Shown here in pieces: positions 1 through 9,718 of a stretch of 41,508 bases of DNA. Numbering within the stretch: the stretch's first letter is position 1; the number at the start of each line of letters is the position of its first letter. Source of the DNA: Bacteroidales bacterium (GTDB lineage Bacteria; Bacteroidota; Bacteroidia; Bacteroidales; ML635J-15); NCBI GenBank assembly GCA_023228725.1, contig JALOAQ010000009.1:1-41508 (forward strand). Reading direction: 5' to 3'. Made by a program: the position numbers and the translations under genes. The notes under the pieces were generated by a model that had not been told where the DNA came from, did no database searches, and saw nothing but the letters and a program-made list of their open reading frames with translations.

Positions 1-340
1 GATTATTACCTTGGGGCATATAAGTTCCAAAATTTGGAGTATAGACAAAATCGCCTTCTATATCCGAACTTGCATTTAACTGAACCTCGCTAAGTGCTTG
101 GTTTGTATAAATATCTTCAGGATTTTCCCAATAAATTTCCGTCATAGCTTTTAATATTTCAAAATTTGCATAGATGTAATTTATATTATAATTTGGTCCT
201 AAACTAAGATTGCCTTGTAAAATTTCATAAAATCCTGCATCTTCACCGGATTCTCTTGTAAGCTGACCAGAAAGTACATCATCATTTATTACATTACCTG
301 AAGTAATAGAATAGGTATAAATACTTGGATTTGGTTCTCC
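1..340 (-). repeat. Near-identical 3' segment shared with 4375-4714 (paralogue pair)
   Basis: Window base 1 aligns with base 4375 (offset 4374). By eye there are only three mismatches in the first 139 aligned bases, and similarity stays very high through the last MBG unit to about 340. The propeller-encoding halves of the two genes are much more diverged. This gradient suggests gene conversion or recombination between the tandem copies. Confidence 0.85.
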
Positions 341-3300
341 ATAAATTTTTGATTGATTTTCATTTGCTTTTATAGTAATATTTCTTGGTAGAATTTCAAA
401 ATTTGCAGAAATATAATTTATATCATAATTTGAATTAGGCAATATATTTAAACTTCCTTGCAAAATTTCATAAGTTCCCGCATTTTCACCGGATTCTCTT
501 TGCAATTGACCAGTTAAATAATCATTAAAAGCTAAACTTCCTTCAGTTATATAATCAAATTCATAGGGGTCGCTGTGTCCGTAGGTTTTGCTTGTTTCAA
601 TTGCATAAACAGTAAATTCTCGTGGAAAAATTTCAAAATAATTTTCTGTTCCAAAAAAACTTAAATTATAATTTGGATTTATTTGAAAATTATCATAAAA
701 AATTTGATATTCTCCAACATTTTCACCGGCTTGGCGATATAAAAACCCGTCAAAAGCATCTCCACTAACAAGACTTCCAGTGTATGAAAAAGTTAATTCC
801 GGGTCTGTCTCTCCATAAATTTTACCTTGATTTGGATCCAAAGTAATTGCTATTTCACGTTTTGTGATTTCAAATTCTGCTCCCGGCATTATTGTTAATT
901 CATAATTAGAGTTAAGCGAAAGATTGCCAGGTAAAATAGCGTACAAACCAATCAACTCACCGCTTTCGCGTGATAATTCACCATAAAAGCTATCACCTGA
1001 AGCAAGCTCCGGAGTATAATTAAATGTGAAAATTGGGTCGGAATCCCCATATTCTTTTGATTGATTTGGATTAACTGTTACTAAAACATTCTTCTTTTTT
1101 ATTTCAAAATCTTGAGAAATAAAGTCTATAAAATAGTTATCGCCTGCACTCAAACTTCCAAGAGTAATAGGATAATTTCCCAATGCTTCACCGGGTTCAC
1201 GCGATAAAGCTCCAGTAAAACTATCACCAGGTTCTAAATTTCCATAAACAAAATAAGTTAATACAGGATCTGGGTCTCCATAAAATTTAGATTGGTTTGG
1301 GTCTGCTTTAAGGCTTATACTTTTGGGTAAAATTTCAAAATAATCAGATTGGTAAACAAATGTATAATTCGGTGAGATTTCAAGACTTCCAACAGTAATT
1401 TCATATTGCCCGACTTCTTCGCCTGCAATTCGTTCTAAACTTCCGCTTATATAGTTTCCTGAATACAGATATTCACTTAAAGAATAAGTAAAACTAGCTG
1501 GATCTGGCATGCCAAACGCTTTGCTTTGATTAGGATCGGCTGTAATTATAATTTCTTTTGGCGTAATTGTAAAAATATCAGAAACAAAATTAATTTCATA
1601 ATTATTTGATAAAGCTAAATTATTTTGTAAAATCTGATATTCACCAATATCTTCGCCTGGTTCTCTGCTTAAAAATCCTGTAAAATTATCATTACCAATT
1701 AAACCACCACTATAAGTATATGTAAAAGGCGTTGGGTCTGAACCTGTATAAACTTTTGTTTGATTAGCATCGGCAATAACGGAAATCTTGCGTTTTAAAA
1801 TTTTAAAATCTTCAGAATTATAATTTAAAATATAATTATCGCTTAAATTTAATGTTCCTTGATTTATACTGTAAACACCAACATTTTCACCGCTAGAGCG
1901 AATAAGTTCTCCTTCAAAATTGTCGTCTCCAACTAATTCCGGCGAGTATTCATAAGTTAAATCGGGGTCTTCATCTCCAAAATATTTATTTTTTTCTTCT
2001 GCAAAAACATCAATTTCTTTTTGATTTACAATAAGAGTTTTTGAAACTTGTGGAGCGGAAAAATACGCATAATTACCCTCTTGGTTTGCATAAATTTCGC
2101 ATTCTCCCGCGTTAATAATAGATATAATATTTCCATTTTCACCGGTACAAGCAGCTATATTTGGGTCAGAGCTTGTAAAAACAACATCTAAATCAGAACT
2201 AGCATTAGCAGAAATTAAAAAATCAGCATCTCCATAAGTTTTTATTTCAAAATCAGCAAAATCTGTAATTAGTTGTTCATGTTTTCTTCCAATTCCAACA
2301 ACATTTATAATATAAGGATTATTATTTATATCGTTAGTATTAATTACAATTTGAGCACTTAATTCTCCATAAAAACTTGGTTCAAATCTAAGTGAAAAAT
2401 GCGTATTATCATTAGGCATGACATAATTTTCGGTATTTTCTTGAAATACAATAAAAGATTCATCATCTCCATTTTCGCCAAATTGAATTAATGGATTTTC
2501 AGTAAGGTATAATGTAGCCGCTCCAATATTTGAAATATAAAAATCAACAAAATCGCTAGAATTACCAACAGCAATTTCTCCAAAATCATAAACTCCGCCA
2601 TTTTCAACAAATAAAGCATCTTGACTTACAATAATTTCTGCAAAATTCTCAAAAATATAAGCTGCACCTGCACTTTTCAAATCATTTAAGTTATTTTCGT
2701 CATGATCTTGGTGTAGAGCACCTGCTATTATTTTATTTTCATAAATTGAAACAGAATAAGCAAAATGATCTGCTGTATCTCTGTCGGAAGCCACGATTTT
2801 TTGAGTATATATCCATTCGTCATAAGCATTTCTGTACATGTAAAATCCTCCTGAATGAGCAGCAAAGTTTTGCCCCTCAGCATCCCAGCCTTGTTGATGA
2901 GTTGCTACTGCTATTGTATTTTCATAAATCGAAACGTCTGAACCAAACTGATTGTACCAATTAAATAAGGGAGAGTCAGGCTCGTGAAGTTTTTTTACTT
3001 GCGTCCAAGTTTCATCTTCTAGTTTAAAAATATAAGCAGAACCCAAATCAGCTGTTTCGGGATAAATCTCTCCAAATTCATTGCGGTTATCGTTAGGAGC
3101 CCCAACTATTAAATGATTACCATAAATATCTACACTATAACCAAAAAAATTAGCTTCATGTCTATCTTCTGCCACTATTTTTTGACTTTGCTCCCAAGTT
3201 TGGGAATTATATTTATAAATATAAACAGCACCTGCACCTGGCATTTCTTCCTCTTCATTTGCATCAAAAGCACTTCTACAACCTATAGCTAAATAATCGT

Positions 3301-3961
3301 TGTGAATTGAAACTGAATTTCCAAAATAACGAAAACTATTTGATGTTGTAGGATTTAAAATTTGTGTTAAATTCCACGTAGTTTCTTGTTTTTCATAAAT
3401 ATAAACTTTACCTCGTATGCCACTTGCTTGCATGGCTGCAACTACAATAAAATTATCATTAATAGCCACACTACTTCCAAATAAGTCAAACTTAAGTCCG
3501 TCTGGTGCTATTAAGTTTTGCTGAAGTTCCCATACATCATTATTTCTTTTATAAATAAAAGCTTCTCCTTGGCTAGTATCATAAACAGCTATATTTCTGC
3601 CTGGACTTCCAATTATTGCATAATCCTCATGTAAAGCAACAGATGCTCCAAATCCATCATACATATCTCCGTCTTCTAAACATAATTTTTGTTGTACTTG
3701 CCAATCTTCTCCATCATATTTATAGATATAAGCAGCTCCAACACTATCTACATATTCATCTTTATCGTTAAAGTTAAAATCGTAGGGAGCTCCTACTATA
3801 GCATAATCTCCGTAAATATCTACAGAATAACCGAAATTTGCACCTTTCCATCTTTCTGTTGCACAAATTTTATTAATCTCCATCCAATTTTGAGCCACTA
3901 TATTTTGCGAAAATAAAAACCCTAATAATATACCGGATAATGTTATGTAAATAGTTTTCAT
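1..3961 (-). CDS. Giant T9SS-type surface protein with FG-GAP propeller and MBG stalk (3' end cut by window)
   Basis: The frame is open from an ATG at 3961 to the window edge, giving 1320 residues. By comparison with its neighbour at 4043-8566, about 110 C-terminal residues including the sorting domain lie outside. Residues 1-24 are a signal peptide ending VAQ. Seven FG-GAP-type repeats follow (for example NFGYSVDIYGDYAIVGA), enough for a seven-bladed propeller. Then come an ASH/choice-of-anchor-D-like segment, an Ig-like segment (FTSSDPNIAAC) and eight MBG repeats of about 79 residues with the pattern NQSKxYGxxDP...GxLxRxxGExxGxYxIxxGxLxxxxNY. The role is inferred to be a cell-surface adhesin or stalk protein. 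It is a tandem paralogue of the next gene, with repeat units in matching order. The architecture is clear; the ligand is unknown. Confidence 0.88.
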   Translation of the reverse strand, partial: MKTIYITLSGILLGFLFSQNIVAQNWMEINKICATERWKGANFGYSVDIYGDYAIVGAPYDFNFNDKDEYVDSVGAAYIYKYDGEDWQVQQKLCLEDGDMYDGFGASVALHEDYAIIGSPGRNIAVYDTSQGEAFIYKRNNDVWELQQNLIAPDGLKFDLFGSSVAINDNFIVVAAMQASGIRGKVYIYEKQETTWNLTQILNPTTSNSFRYFGNSVSIHNDYLAIGCRSAFDANEEEEMPGAGAVYIYKYNSQTWEQSQKIVAEDRHEANFFGYSVDIYGNHLIVGAPNDNRNEFGEIYPETADLGSAYIFKLEDETWTQVKKLHEPDSPLFNWYNQFGSDVSIYENTIAVATHQQGWDAEGQNFAAHSGGFYMYRNAYDEWIYTQKIVASDRDTADHFAYSVSIYENKIIAGALHQDHDENNLNDLKSAGAAYIFENFAEIIVSQDALFVENGGVYDFGEIAVGNSSDFVDFYISNIGAATLYLTENPLIQFGENGDDESFIVFQENTENYVMPNDNTHFSLRFEPSFYGELSAQIVINTNDINNNPYIINVVGIGRKHEQLITDFADFEIKTYGDADFLISANASSDLDVVFTSSDPNIAACTGENGNIISIINAGECEIYANQEGNYAYFSAPQVSKTLIVNQKEIDVFAEEKNKYFGDEDPDLTYEYSPELVGDDNFEGELIRSSGENVGVYSINQGTLNLSDNYILNYNSEDFKILKRKISVIADANQTKVYTGSDPTPFTYTYSGGLIGNDNFTGFLSREPGEDIGEYQILQNNLALSNNYEINFVSDIFTITPKEIIITADPNQSKAFGMPDPASFTYSLSEYLYSGNYISGSLERIAGEEVGQYEITVGSLEISPNYTFVYQSDYFEILPKSISLKADPNQSKFYGDPDPVLTYFVYGNLEPGDSFTGALSREPGEALGNYPITLGSLSAGDNYFIDFISQDFEIKKKNVLVTVNPNQSKEYGDSDPIFTFNYTPELASGDSFYGELSRESGELIGLYAILPGNLSLNSNYELTIMPGAEFEITKREIAITLDPNQGKIYGETDPELTFSYTGSLVSGDAFDGFLYRQAGENVGEYQIFYDNFQINPNYNLSFFGTENYFEIFPREFTVYAIETSKTYGHSDPYEFDYITEGSLAFNDYLTGQLQRESGENAGTYEILQGSLNILPNSNYDINYISANFEILPRNITIKANENQSKIYGEPNPSIYTYSITSGNVINDDVLSGQLTRESGEDAGFYEILQGNLSLGPNYNINYIYANFEILKAMTEIYWENPEDIYTNQALSEVQLNASSDIEGDFVYTPNFGTYMPQGNN

Positions 3962-4042
3962 AGCAATCTATTTTATATTAAACATTTTATTATATAATAT
4001 AGACGTTTATTTTGCGTTTTCGTTGCCTGAGAAATAAAAAAT

Positions 4043-7000
4043 TTAAAATAAAATTATTTTTTTAATATATGTCTTATCATTTTGACTTATCTCTAAAATA
4101 TAAGCGCCTGAAACAAAATTAGATAAATCAAAATAATTTTCTGTATAATAATTATCATAAACCAATTTAGCATTTGAATCATAAATTCTTAGATAAAAGT
4201 TTTCAGAAGTTTCTGTATCAAAATATATCATACCACTTGTAGGATTTGGATAAACAGAAAGTTCAGAATAAAAATTTTCAAGCAAATTAGTCCCTAATAA
4301 AACATTAATATAAACAGTTTTTTCAGCTTGATTATAATTTTGACTATCAGGAGTAAATAAAACATGTAATTCTTGATTATTACCTTGGGGCATATAAGTT
4401 CCAAAATTTGGAGTATAGACAAAATCGCCTTCTATATCAGAACTTGCATTTAACTGAACTTCGCTAAGTGCTTGGTTTGTATAAATGTCTTCAGGATTTT
4501 CCCAATAAATTTCTGGTGTTGCTTTTAATATTTCAAAATTTGAAGGAATGTAATTTATATTATAATTTGGTCCTAAACTAAGATTGCCTTGTAAAATTTC
4601 ATAAAATCCTGCGTCTTCACCGGATTCTCTTGTAAGCTGACCAGAAAGTACATCATCATTTATTACATCACCGGAAGTGATTGAATAGGTATAAAAATCA
4701 GGGTCTTCTTCACCATAAGTTTTAAATTGGCCTTCTTCAGCTTTAAAAGTAATATTTCTTGGCAAAATTTCAAAATCTGAAGGAATGTAAATTATATTAT
4801 AATTTGGTCCTAAACTAAGACTGCCTTGTAAAATTTCATAAAATCCTGCATCTTCACCAGCTTCTCTTGTAAGTTGGCCAGTAAGCACATCATCATTTAT
4901 TACATTACCTGAAGTAATAGAATAGGTATAAGAATCAGGATTTTCTTCACCATAAGTTTTAAATTGGCCTTCTTCAGCTTTAAAAGTAATATTTCTTGGC
5001 AAAATTGTAAATGTTGCGGGTATGTAAGTTAATACATAATTTGAAATTGCAGAAATACTCAAACTTCCTTGCAAAATTTGATATTCACCTGCGTTTTGTC
5101 CTGCTTCACGTTGTAAATCACCGGTAAAACTATCATTAAAAGCTAAACTTCCTTCACTTGTATAAGCAAATTCATTGGGGTCGCTGTTTCCGTAAGCTTT
5201 GCTTGCTTCATTTGCTGTAACAGTAATTTCTTTAGGTAAAATTTCAAATTTATTATCAGTTCCTTCAAAACTTAAATTATAATTATAACTTAATTGTAAA
5301 TTATCATATATAATTTGGTATTCACCAACATTTTCTCCAGGAGAACGATATATAAATCCTTGAAAAGCATCATTAGCAACTAGACTTGGAGAATATGAAT
5401 AAGTTAAGCTTGGGTCAGTTTCTCCATAAATTTTATTTTGATTTGGATCTATTGTAACTGTAATTGCACGTTGGGTGATTTCAAAACTTGCCCCAGGCAT
5501 CACAAATAAAGTATAATTTGAATTAAGAGCTAAATTTCCTTGATTTATTGAATATGTATCTATAAACTCACCTGACTCTCTTGATAATGCACCCGAAAAA
5601 CTATCCCAGGCAGCAATTTCAGGTGTATATGTAAAGGTGAAAACAGGATCTGGCTCTCCATATTCTTTTGATTGATTTGGATCAATTGTTACTATAACAG
5701 TCTTCTTTTTTATTTCAAAATTTTGTGAAGTGAAATTAATTGAATAATTATTTCCTGCACTTAAACTTCCAATTGTGATAGGATAAACTCCTAATTCTTC
5801 GCCTTCTTCACGAGATAAAGCACCTGTAAAGTTATCTCCTGTCTCTAAACTTCCAAGAACTTGATATGTTAAGTCAGGGTCGGAATCCCCATAAAATTTA
5901 GATTGATTTGGATGTGCATTTACCATTATGCTTTTAGGAGTAATAGTAAAATTAGAAGAAATAAAATTGATGGAATAATTATTTGGTAATATTTGTAAAC
6001 TTCCTTGCTGTATTTCGTATTCTCCAACATCTTCGCCACTAACACGACTTAAAGAACCGGAAATACTATTTCCTGAATGTAGAGCTTCTCCTAAAGTATA
6101 TGTAAAGTTTGTTGGGTCAGAAAGTCCATAAATTTTAGTTTGCCCCGAATTTGCTGTAATTGTAATTTCTTTTGGCGTAATTGTAAAAATATCAGAAATA
6201 AAATTAATTTGATAATTATTTGATAAAGCAAGATTATTTTGTAAAATCTGATACTCTCCAACATTTTCACCAGCTTCTCTAGATAAAAATCCTGTAAAAT
6301 TATCACTCCCAATTAAACCACCGCTATAAGAATAAGTATAACTAGACGGATTTGAGCTAGTATAAACTTTTGTTTGCCCAGCATCAACAGTAACAGTAAT
6401 TGGTCGTTTTTGAATTTCAAAAATATTACCCGTATAATTTAAGTTATAATTATCGCTTAAACTTAATGTCCCTTGATTTATATTATAGTTTCCAATGTTT
6501 TCACCTGCAATTCTTGCAAGGCTTCCAGTAAACTCATCATTTCCAACTAATTGTGGAGTAAACGCATATGTTAATTCCGGCTCATTATTTCCATAAAATT
6601 TGCTAATTGGATTTGCAGAAACATTTATGTCTTTTTTATTTACTGTAAGAGTTTTTGAAATTTGTGTTGCAGGATTATACTCATCATTACCAGCTTGATT
6701 TGCATAAATTTCGCATTGGCCAGCTCCAATTATTGTTATCGTACTTCCGTTACTTCCGCCACAAGTAGCAATATTTGGGTCAGAGCTAGTGAAAACAACA
6801 TCTAAACCAGAACTAGCATTAGCAGAAATTAAAAACTCAGCATCGCCATAAGTTTTTGCCTCAATATCTTGAAAATTAGTAATGGTTTGTGGAGTTTTGC
6901 CACCAACACCCTGAAGATTAATTATATATGGATTATTTAAAATATCATTATTGGCTATAGATAATTGTGCCCAGAAATTTCCATAATTATTAGGTGAAAA

Positions 7001-8566
7001 AGTAATTGTAAAATATGTTTCTTCATTTGGCATTAAAAGATTTTGTATATTATTTTGAGATAAAACAAAATCATATCCACTTACAAGTCCTATAACTGGG
7101 TTTCCGCTTAGGCTTAAATTTAAACCACCAGAATTTTTAATTTTAAATTCTAATGTTAGTCCATCTCCCATAATAGGGACTTCTCCAAAATCAAAACTTC
7201 CCCCATTGGCAATAAGGATTCCTTCTTGAAAAACTTCAATTTTCGCAGAATTATTAAAAACACAAACAGCACCTGCACTTGTTAAAAAGTTGTCGTTATT
7301 AGAATCATAATTATGTTGTGCTACTCCTACTAATAAGTCATTATTATATAATGCTATTGCGTTTCCAAAATAATCATTAGATTGTCTATTATTTGCAGTT
7401 ATTTTTTGAGAAAATTCCCAGCTATCGGATATGTTTTTATATAAATAAATTGCACCTGCATTAAAAATCATGTTTTCTCCATTTTCGTCATAGTCTTGTT
7501 TTGCAGAAGCTATTACAAGATTATCGTTATAAATGGATATTGCGTTTCCAAACTCATCATCGTCCATTCTATCGTTGGTAATAATTTTTTGGTCTTGTGT
7601 CCAAGTATCATTAATGTTTTTAAAAACATAAACCGAACCTGTATGGTTTTTATCAGCAATTCCACCTGAATTTCTTGAATCATAAGCAGCACTAATAACT
7701 GCACAGTTTTCTAAAATATTGACAGTATATCCAAAACGATTATTTTCTACTCTATCATCAGGCACTATTTTTTGGCTTTGTGTCCAAGTACCGGAATTGT
7801 TTTTAAAAATATAAGCAGCACCCGCATCAGTTAGATATGCGCCACCACTAGAATTATAATCTTGAGCATAAGAGCCAGCAATTAAATAATCGCCTGAAAG
7901 TGCTATTGAATATCCAAATAAATCACCAGCAGAGCAATCAGAAGGCATAAGTTTTTGTGAAAAAACCCATGAATTAGCAACAAGATTATAAGTATATACT
8001 GCTCCTACGTTTAAGTTAGAGCCATCTTTTTTAGTATAAGCCCCAATAATTAAATTATCATTTTCTATAGCAAGTGAGCAACCAAAATTACAATCAGATA
8101 CAGGGTCATTAGGTATAAGTTTTTGCTTAAATTCCCAAACTCCGGAATTATTTTTGAAAACATAAACAACACCAAGATTTATATATGGAGCTTCAGATTT
8201 TCCAGTAGCTCCCACAATAATATAATCTCCCCAAATGGCTACAGAGCTACCAAAAAAACTATTTGCAGATCTGTCGTCAGCTACAATTTTTTGTATTATT
8301 TCCCAATTATTATCAACTTTTTTTAAGACATAAGCAGAACCACAATTATTATAACTAGGATCTCCTGTATTAACTCCTAATTTATCAAATTGAGCACCTA
8401 CTACTGCATAATTTTCATAAATATCAACAGAATGTCCAAAATAACTATTTGCAGTTCTATCTTCAGGAACTAGTTTAGTTGTTTCTGACCAATTTTGTGC
8501 TTTAATTCCTATATTTATAAAGCAAATAAGAGAAATAAATAATAATAAAGATTTTGTATTTTTCAT
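4043..8566 (-). CDS. Giant T9SS surface protein: FG-GAP propeller, ASH-like, Ig-like, nine MBG repeats
   Basis: The protein has 1507 residues from the ATG at 8566; a TTG three codons upstream is less likely. Approximate layout: signal peptide 1-24; seven FG-GAP_2-type repeats 25-440 (FGHSVDIYENYAVVGA, FGSSVAIWGDYIIVGA and so on); ASH/choice-of-anchor-D-like domain 443-555; bacterial Ig-like domain 556-642; nine MBG repeats 643-1349; Ig-like domain 1350-1425; T9SS type A sorting domain 1426-1507 with the YPNPTSG signature and a basic C-terminus (KKIILF). T9SS cargo is exported across the outer membrane and usually anchored there, so a surface adhesin or stalk is the natural inference. MBG units 8 and 9 are nearly identical, a recent internal duplication. 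A perfect TATATTTG box lies 24 nt upstream of the ATG. The binding partner cannot be inferred. Confidence 0.92.
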   Translation of the reverse strand: MKNTKSLLLFISLICFINIGIKAQNWSETTKLVPEDRTANSYFGHSVDIYENYAVVGAQFDKLGVNTGDPSYNNCGSAYVLKKVDNNWEIIQKIVADDRSANSFFGSSVAIWGDYIIVGATGKSEAPYINLGVVYVFKNNSGVWEFKQKLIPNDPVSDCNFGCSLAIENDNLIIGAYTKKDGSNLNVGAVYTYNLVANSWVFSQKLMPSDCSAGDLFGYSIALSGDYLIAGSYAQDYNSSGGAYLTDAGAAYIFKNNSGTWTQSQKIVPDDRVENNRFGYTVNILENCAVISAAYDSRNSGGIADKNHTGSVYVFKNINDTWTQDQKIITNDRMDDDEFGNAISIYNDNLVIASAKQDYDENGENMIFNAGAIYLYKNISDSWEFSQKITANNRQSNDYFGNAIALYNNDLLVGVAQHNYDSNNDNFLTSAGAVCVFNNSAKIEVFQEGILIANGGSFDFGEVPIMGDGLTLEFKIKNSGGLNLSLSGNPVIGLVSGYDFVLSQNNIQNLLMPNEETYFTITFSPNNYGNFWAQLSIANNDILNNPYIINLQGVGGKTPQTITNFQDIEAKTYGDAEFLISANASSGLDVVFTSSDPNIATCGGSNGSTITIIGAGQCEIYANQAGNDEYNPATQISKTLTVNKKDINVSANPISKFYGNNEPELTYAFTPQLVGNDEFTGSLARIAGENIGNYNINQGTLSLSDNYNLNYTGNIFEIQKRPITVTVDAGQTKVYTSSNPSSYTYSYSGGLIGSDNFTGFLSREAGENVGEYQILQNNLALSNNYQINFISDIFTITPKEITITANSGQTKIYGLSDPTNFTYTLGEALHSGNSISGSLSRVSGEDVGEYEIQQGSLQILPNNYSINFISSNFTITPKSIMVNAHPNQSKFYGDSDPDLTYQVLGSLETGDNFTGALSREEGEELGVYPITIGSLSAGNNYSINFTSQNFEIKKKTVIVTIDPNQSKEYGEPDPVFTFTYTPEIAAWDSFSGALSRESGEFIDTYSINQGNLALNSNYTLFVMPGASFEITQRAITVTIDPNQNKIYGETDPSLTYSYSPSLVANDAFQGFIYRSPGENVGEYQIIYDNLQLSYNYNLSFEGTDNKFEILPKEITVTANEASKAYGNSDPNEFAYTSEGSLAFNDSFTGDLQREAGQNAGEYQILQGSLSISAISNYVLTYIPATFTILPRNITFKAEEGQFKTYGEENPDSYTYSITSGNVINDDVLTGQLTREAGEDAGFYEILQGSLSLGPNYNIIYIPSDFEILPRNITFKAEEGQFKTYGEEDPDFYTYSITSGDVINDDVLSGQLTRESGEDAGFYEILQGNLSLGPNYNINYIPSNFEILKATPEIYWENPEDIYTNQALSEVQLNASSDIEGDFVYTPNFGTYMPQGNNQELHVLFTPDSQNYNQAEKTVYINVLLGTNLLENFYSELSVYPNPTSGMIYFDTETSENFYLRIYDSNAKLVYDNYYTENYFDLSNFVSGAYILEISQNDKTYIKKIILF
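4520..4993 (-). repeat. Recent tandem duplication of one 237-bp MBG unit
   Basis: MBG unit 8 (4757-4993) and unit 9 (4520-4756) have exactly the same 237-bp length (79 codons) and are nearly identical, far closer than any other pair of units in the gene. Both begin NITFKAEEGQFKTYGEE. The paralogue at 1-3961 has only one unit here. This indicates a unit gained in this copy or lost in the other. Confidence 0.9.
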
Positions 8567-8589
8567 AACAAGCAAAATTTTGTAATATG

Positions 8590-8597
8590 CAAATATA
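8590..8597 (-). promoter_or_regulatory. Bacteroidota -7 box (TATATTTG) for the 4043-8566 gene
   Basis: Read on the minus strand this is a perfect TAnnTTTG. It ends 23 nt before the ATG at 8566, predicting a leader of about 15-20 nt. No convincing -33 TTTG was found at the usual spacing, so the site rests on the -7 box and its position. Confidence 0.5.
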
Positions 8598-8649
8598 CTT
8601 ATTTTTTACTTAATTATTAATTAAATAAAAAAAAATACAAGAAATTTAT

Positions 8650-9699
8650 TTATTTTGTAATAAAAAATTGTCTAACAAAAGATTTATTATTAGTTTTTAA
8701 ATCAATAAAATATGAACCAGATGAAAGTTCGCTGACATCAATATTTTCTTGATTTGATTTTAGAACATAAGATTTTATAAGTCTTCCCGAATTATCGCTA
8801 ATGCTTAAAATATATTCTGTCTTAATACATTGAGTAAAGGAAACATTTAAATAATCATTAGTTGGATTTGGATAAATATCAAAATATACTTTTGAAGAAG
8901 AAATATAATTAGGTATGTAATCTGAATCCCAAATCATATCTGCCCACTCAGGATTATCTACAAAAGGATTTCTATTGTGTTGATAATCACTGTATATGAT
9001 ATTGTTTCTATCAATTTCTTTTTGGGAAACTGGGTCTTGTCTATGCCATTTTAGCAATAATTTTATTGTCCATTCTGATAAATTATTACCACTAAAAGCA
9101 GGGCTATCCCATGATGAGACTTTATCCATATATCTTGTAGCCATATAAAAATAAATTCTTGCTAAATCACCTTTATACTCATCTTCTGGCTCAAAAACAG
9201 TTCCTGAATAACTTGGAAAAGTACAAGAACCTAGTTTTCCTGTGCCATAAACCGTACCCGAAGCGCATTCTCCGTAAGGATAATTTGATCTATAACCATT
9301 TACTTTACCGTCAACAGGTGTTAAGTGAAATAAATCAGAATACATTGGAGAAACAGTTCCGCCAAACCAACTTTTTGGCACAGTATGTTCACGATTATAA
9401 CAATCACAAATATTTGCGTAATTTCCACATTTATCCGTTGTAAAAGTAAAATCACAATTTGAATACATGTCCCAAACTTTATTATTCCCTATATTATCAG
9501 TATAATAAAATGCTGACCATAAATTATCATATGAAATAATTGTGTGCTCTTTAATAATATTGTGTAGCTCGGCACGCAAATCATCTCCGCTTAAATTTTG
9601 AACATTATCATAATATCCACTTGGAATTTGAGACCAAGAGCAAATACCTATTAATAAAAAGAAGAAAAAAGTGAATAAGGATTTAAAAAGAAACTTCAT
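8650..9699 (-). CDS. Secreted endonuclease I family nuclease with T9SS sorting domain
   Basis: This 349-residue protein has a signal peptide (1-24, ending SWSQ) and an endonuclease I (EndA/NucM, PF04231-type) domain at about 25-265. The family core is visible: NREHTVPKSWF at 102-112, with the likely catalytic His105, then DLFHLTPVDG from 122, DLARIYFYMATRYMD at 178-192 and NRNPFVDNPEW at 242-252. Cysteines are clustered around 82-100, suggesting disulfides in a secreted enzyme. Residues about 270-349 form a T9SS type A tail (DIYPNPTNDYL). It probably degrades extracellular DNA or RNA for nutrients or biofilm turnover. It lies 19 bp downstream of purN in the same direction. Confidence 0.92.
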   Translation of the reverse strand: MKFLFKSLFTFFFFLLIGICSWSQIPSGYYDNVQNLSGDDLRAELHNIIKEHTIISYDNLWSAFYYTDNIGNNKVWDMYSNCDFTFTTDKCGNYANICDCYNREHTVPKSWFGGTVSPMYSDLFHLTPVDGKVNGYRSNYPYGECASGTVYGTGKLGSCTFPSYSGTVFEPEDEYKGDLARIYFYMATRYMDKVSSWDSPAFSGNNLSEWTIKLLLKWHRQDPVSQKEIDRNNIIYSDYQHNRNPFVDNPEWADMIWDSDYIPNYISSSKVYFDIYPNPTNDYLNVSFTQCIKTEYILSISDNSGRLIKSYVLKSNQENIDVSELSSGSYFIDLKTNNKSFVRQFFITK

Positions 9700-9718
9700 A
9701 AAGATTAAAAATATTAGT

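Noticed and set aside
8123..8326. Small open frames on the strand opposite the giant surface genes and other long genes
   Set aside because: They have no family signature, no promoter and low-complexity composition, and lie fully inside well-supported genes; treated as chance frames.
1..8566. Regular repeats of about 237 bp that might suggest a CRISPR array or satellite DNA
   Set aside because: They are in-frame MBG protein repeats of 79 codons with conserved residues, much longer than CRISPR units and with no spacers.
8567..8575. Upstream TTG start for the giant surface protein, and similar TTG or GTG extensions of the IPExxVDY gene (12753), wbpD (24104), the TonB receptor (28772), the CNNM gene (33673) and coaX (37771)
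   Set aside because: In each case an ATG shortly downstream fits the family start, the signal peptide, or the stop of the upstream gene better.
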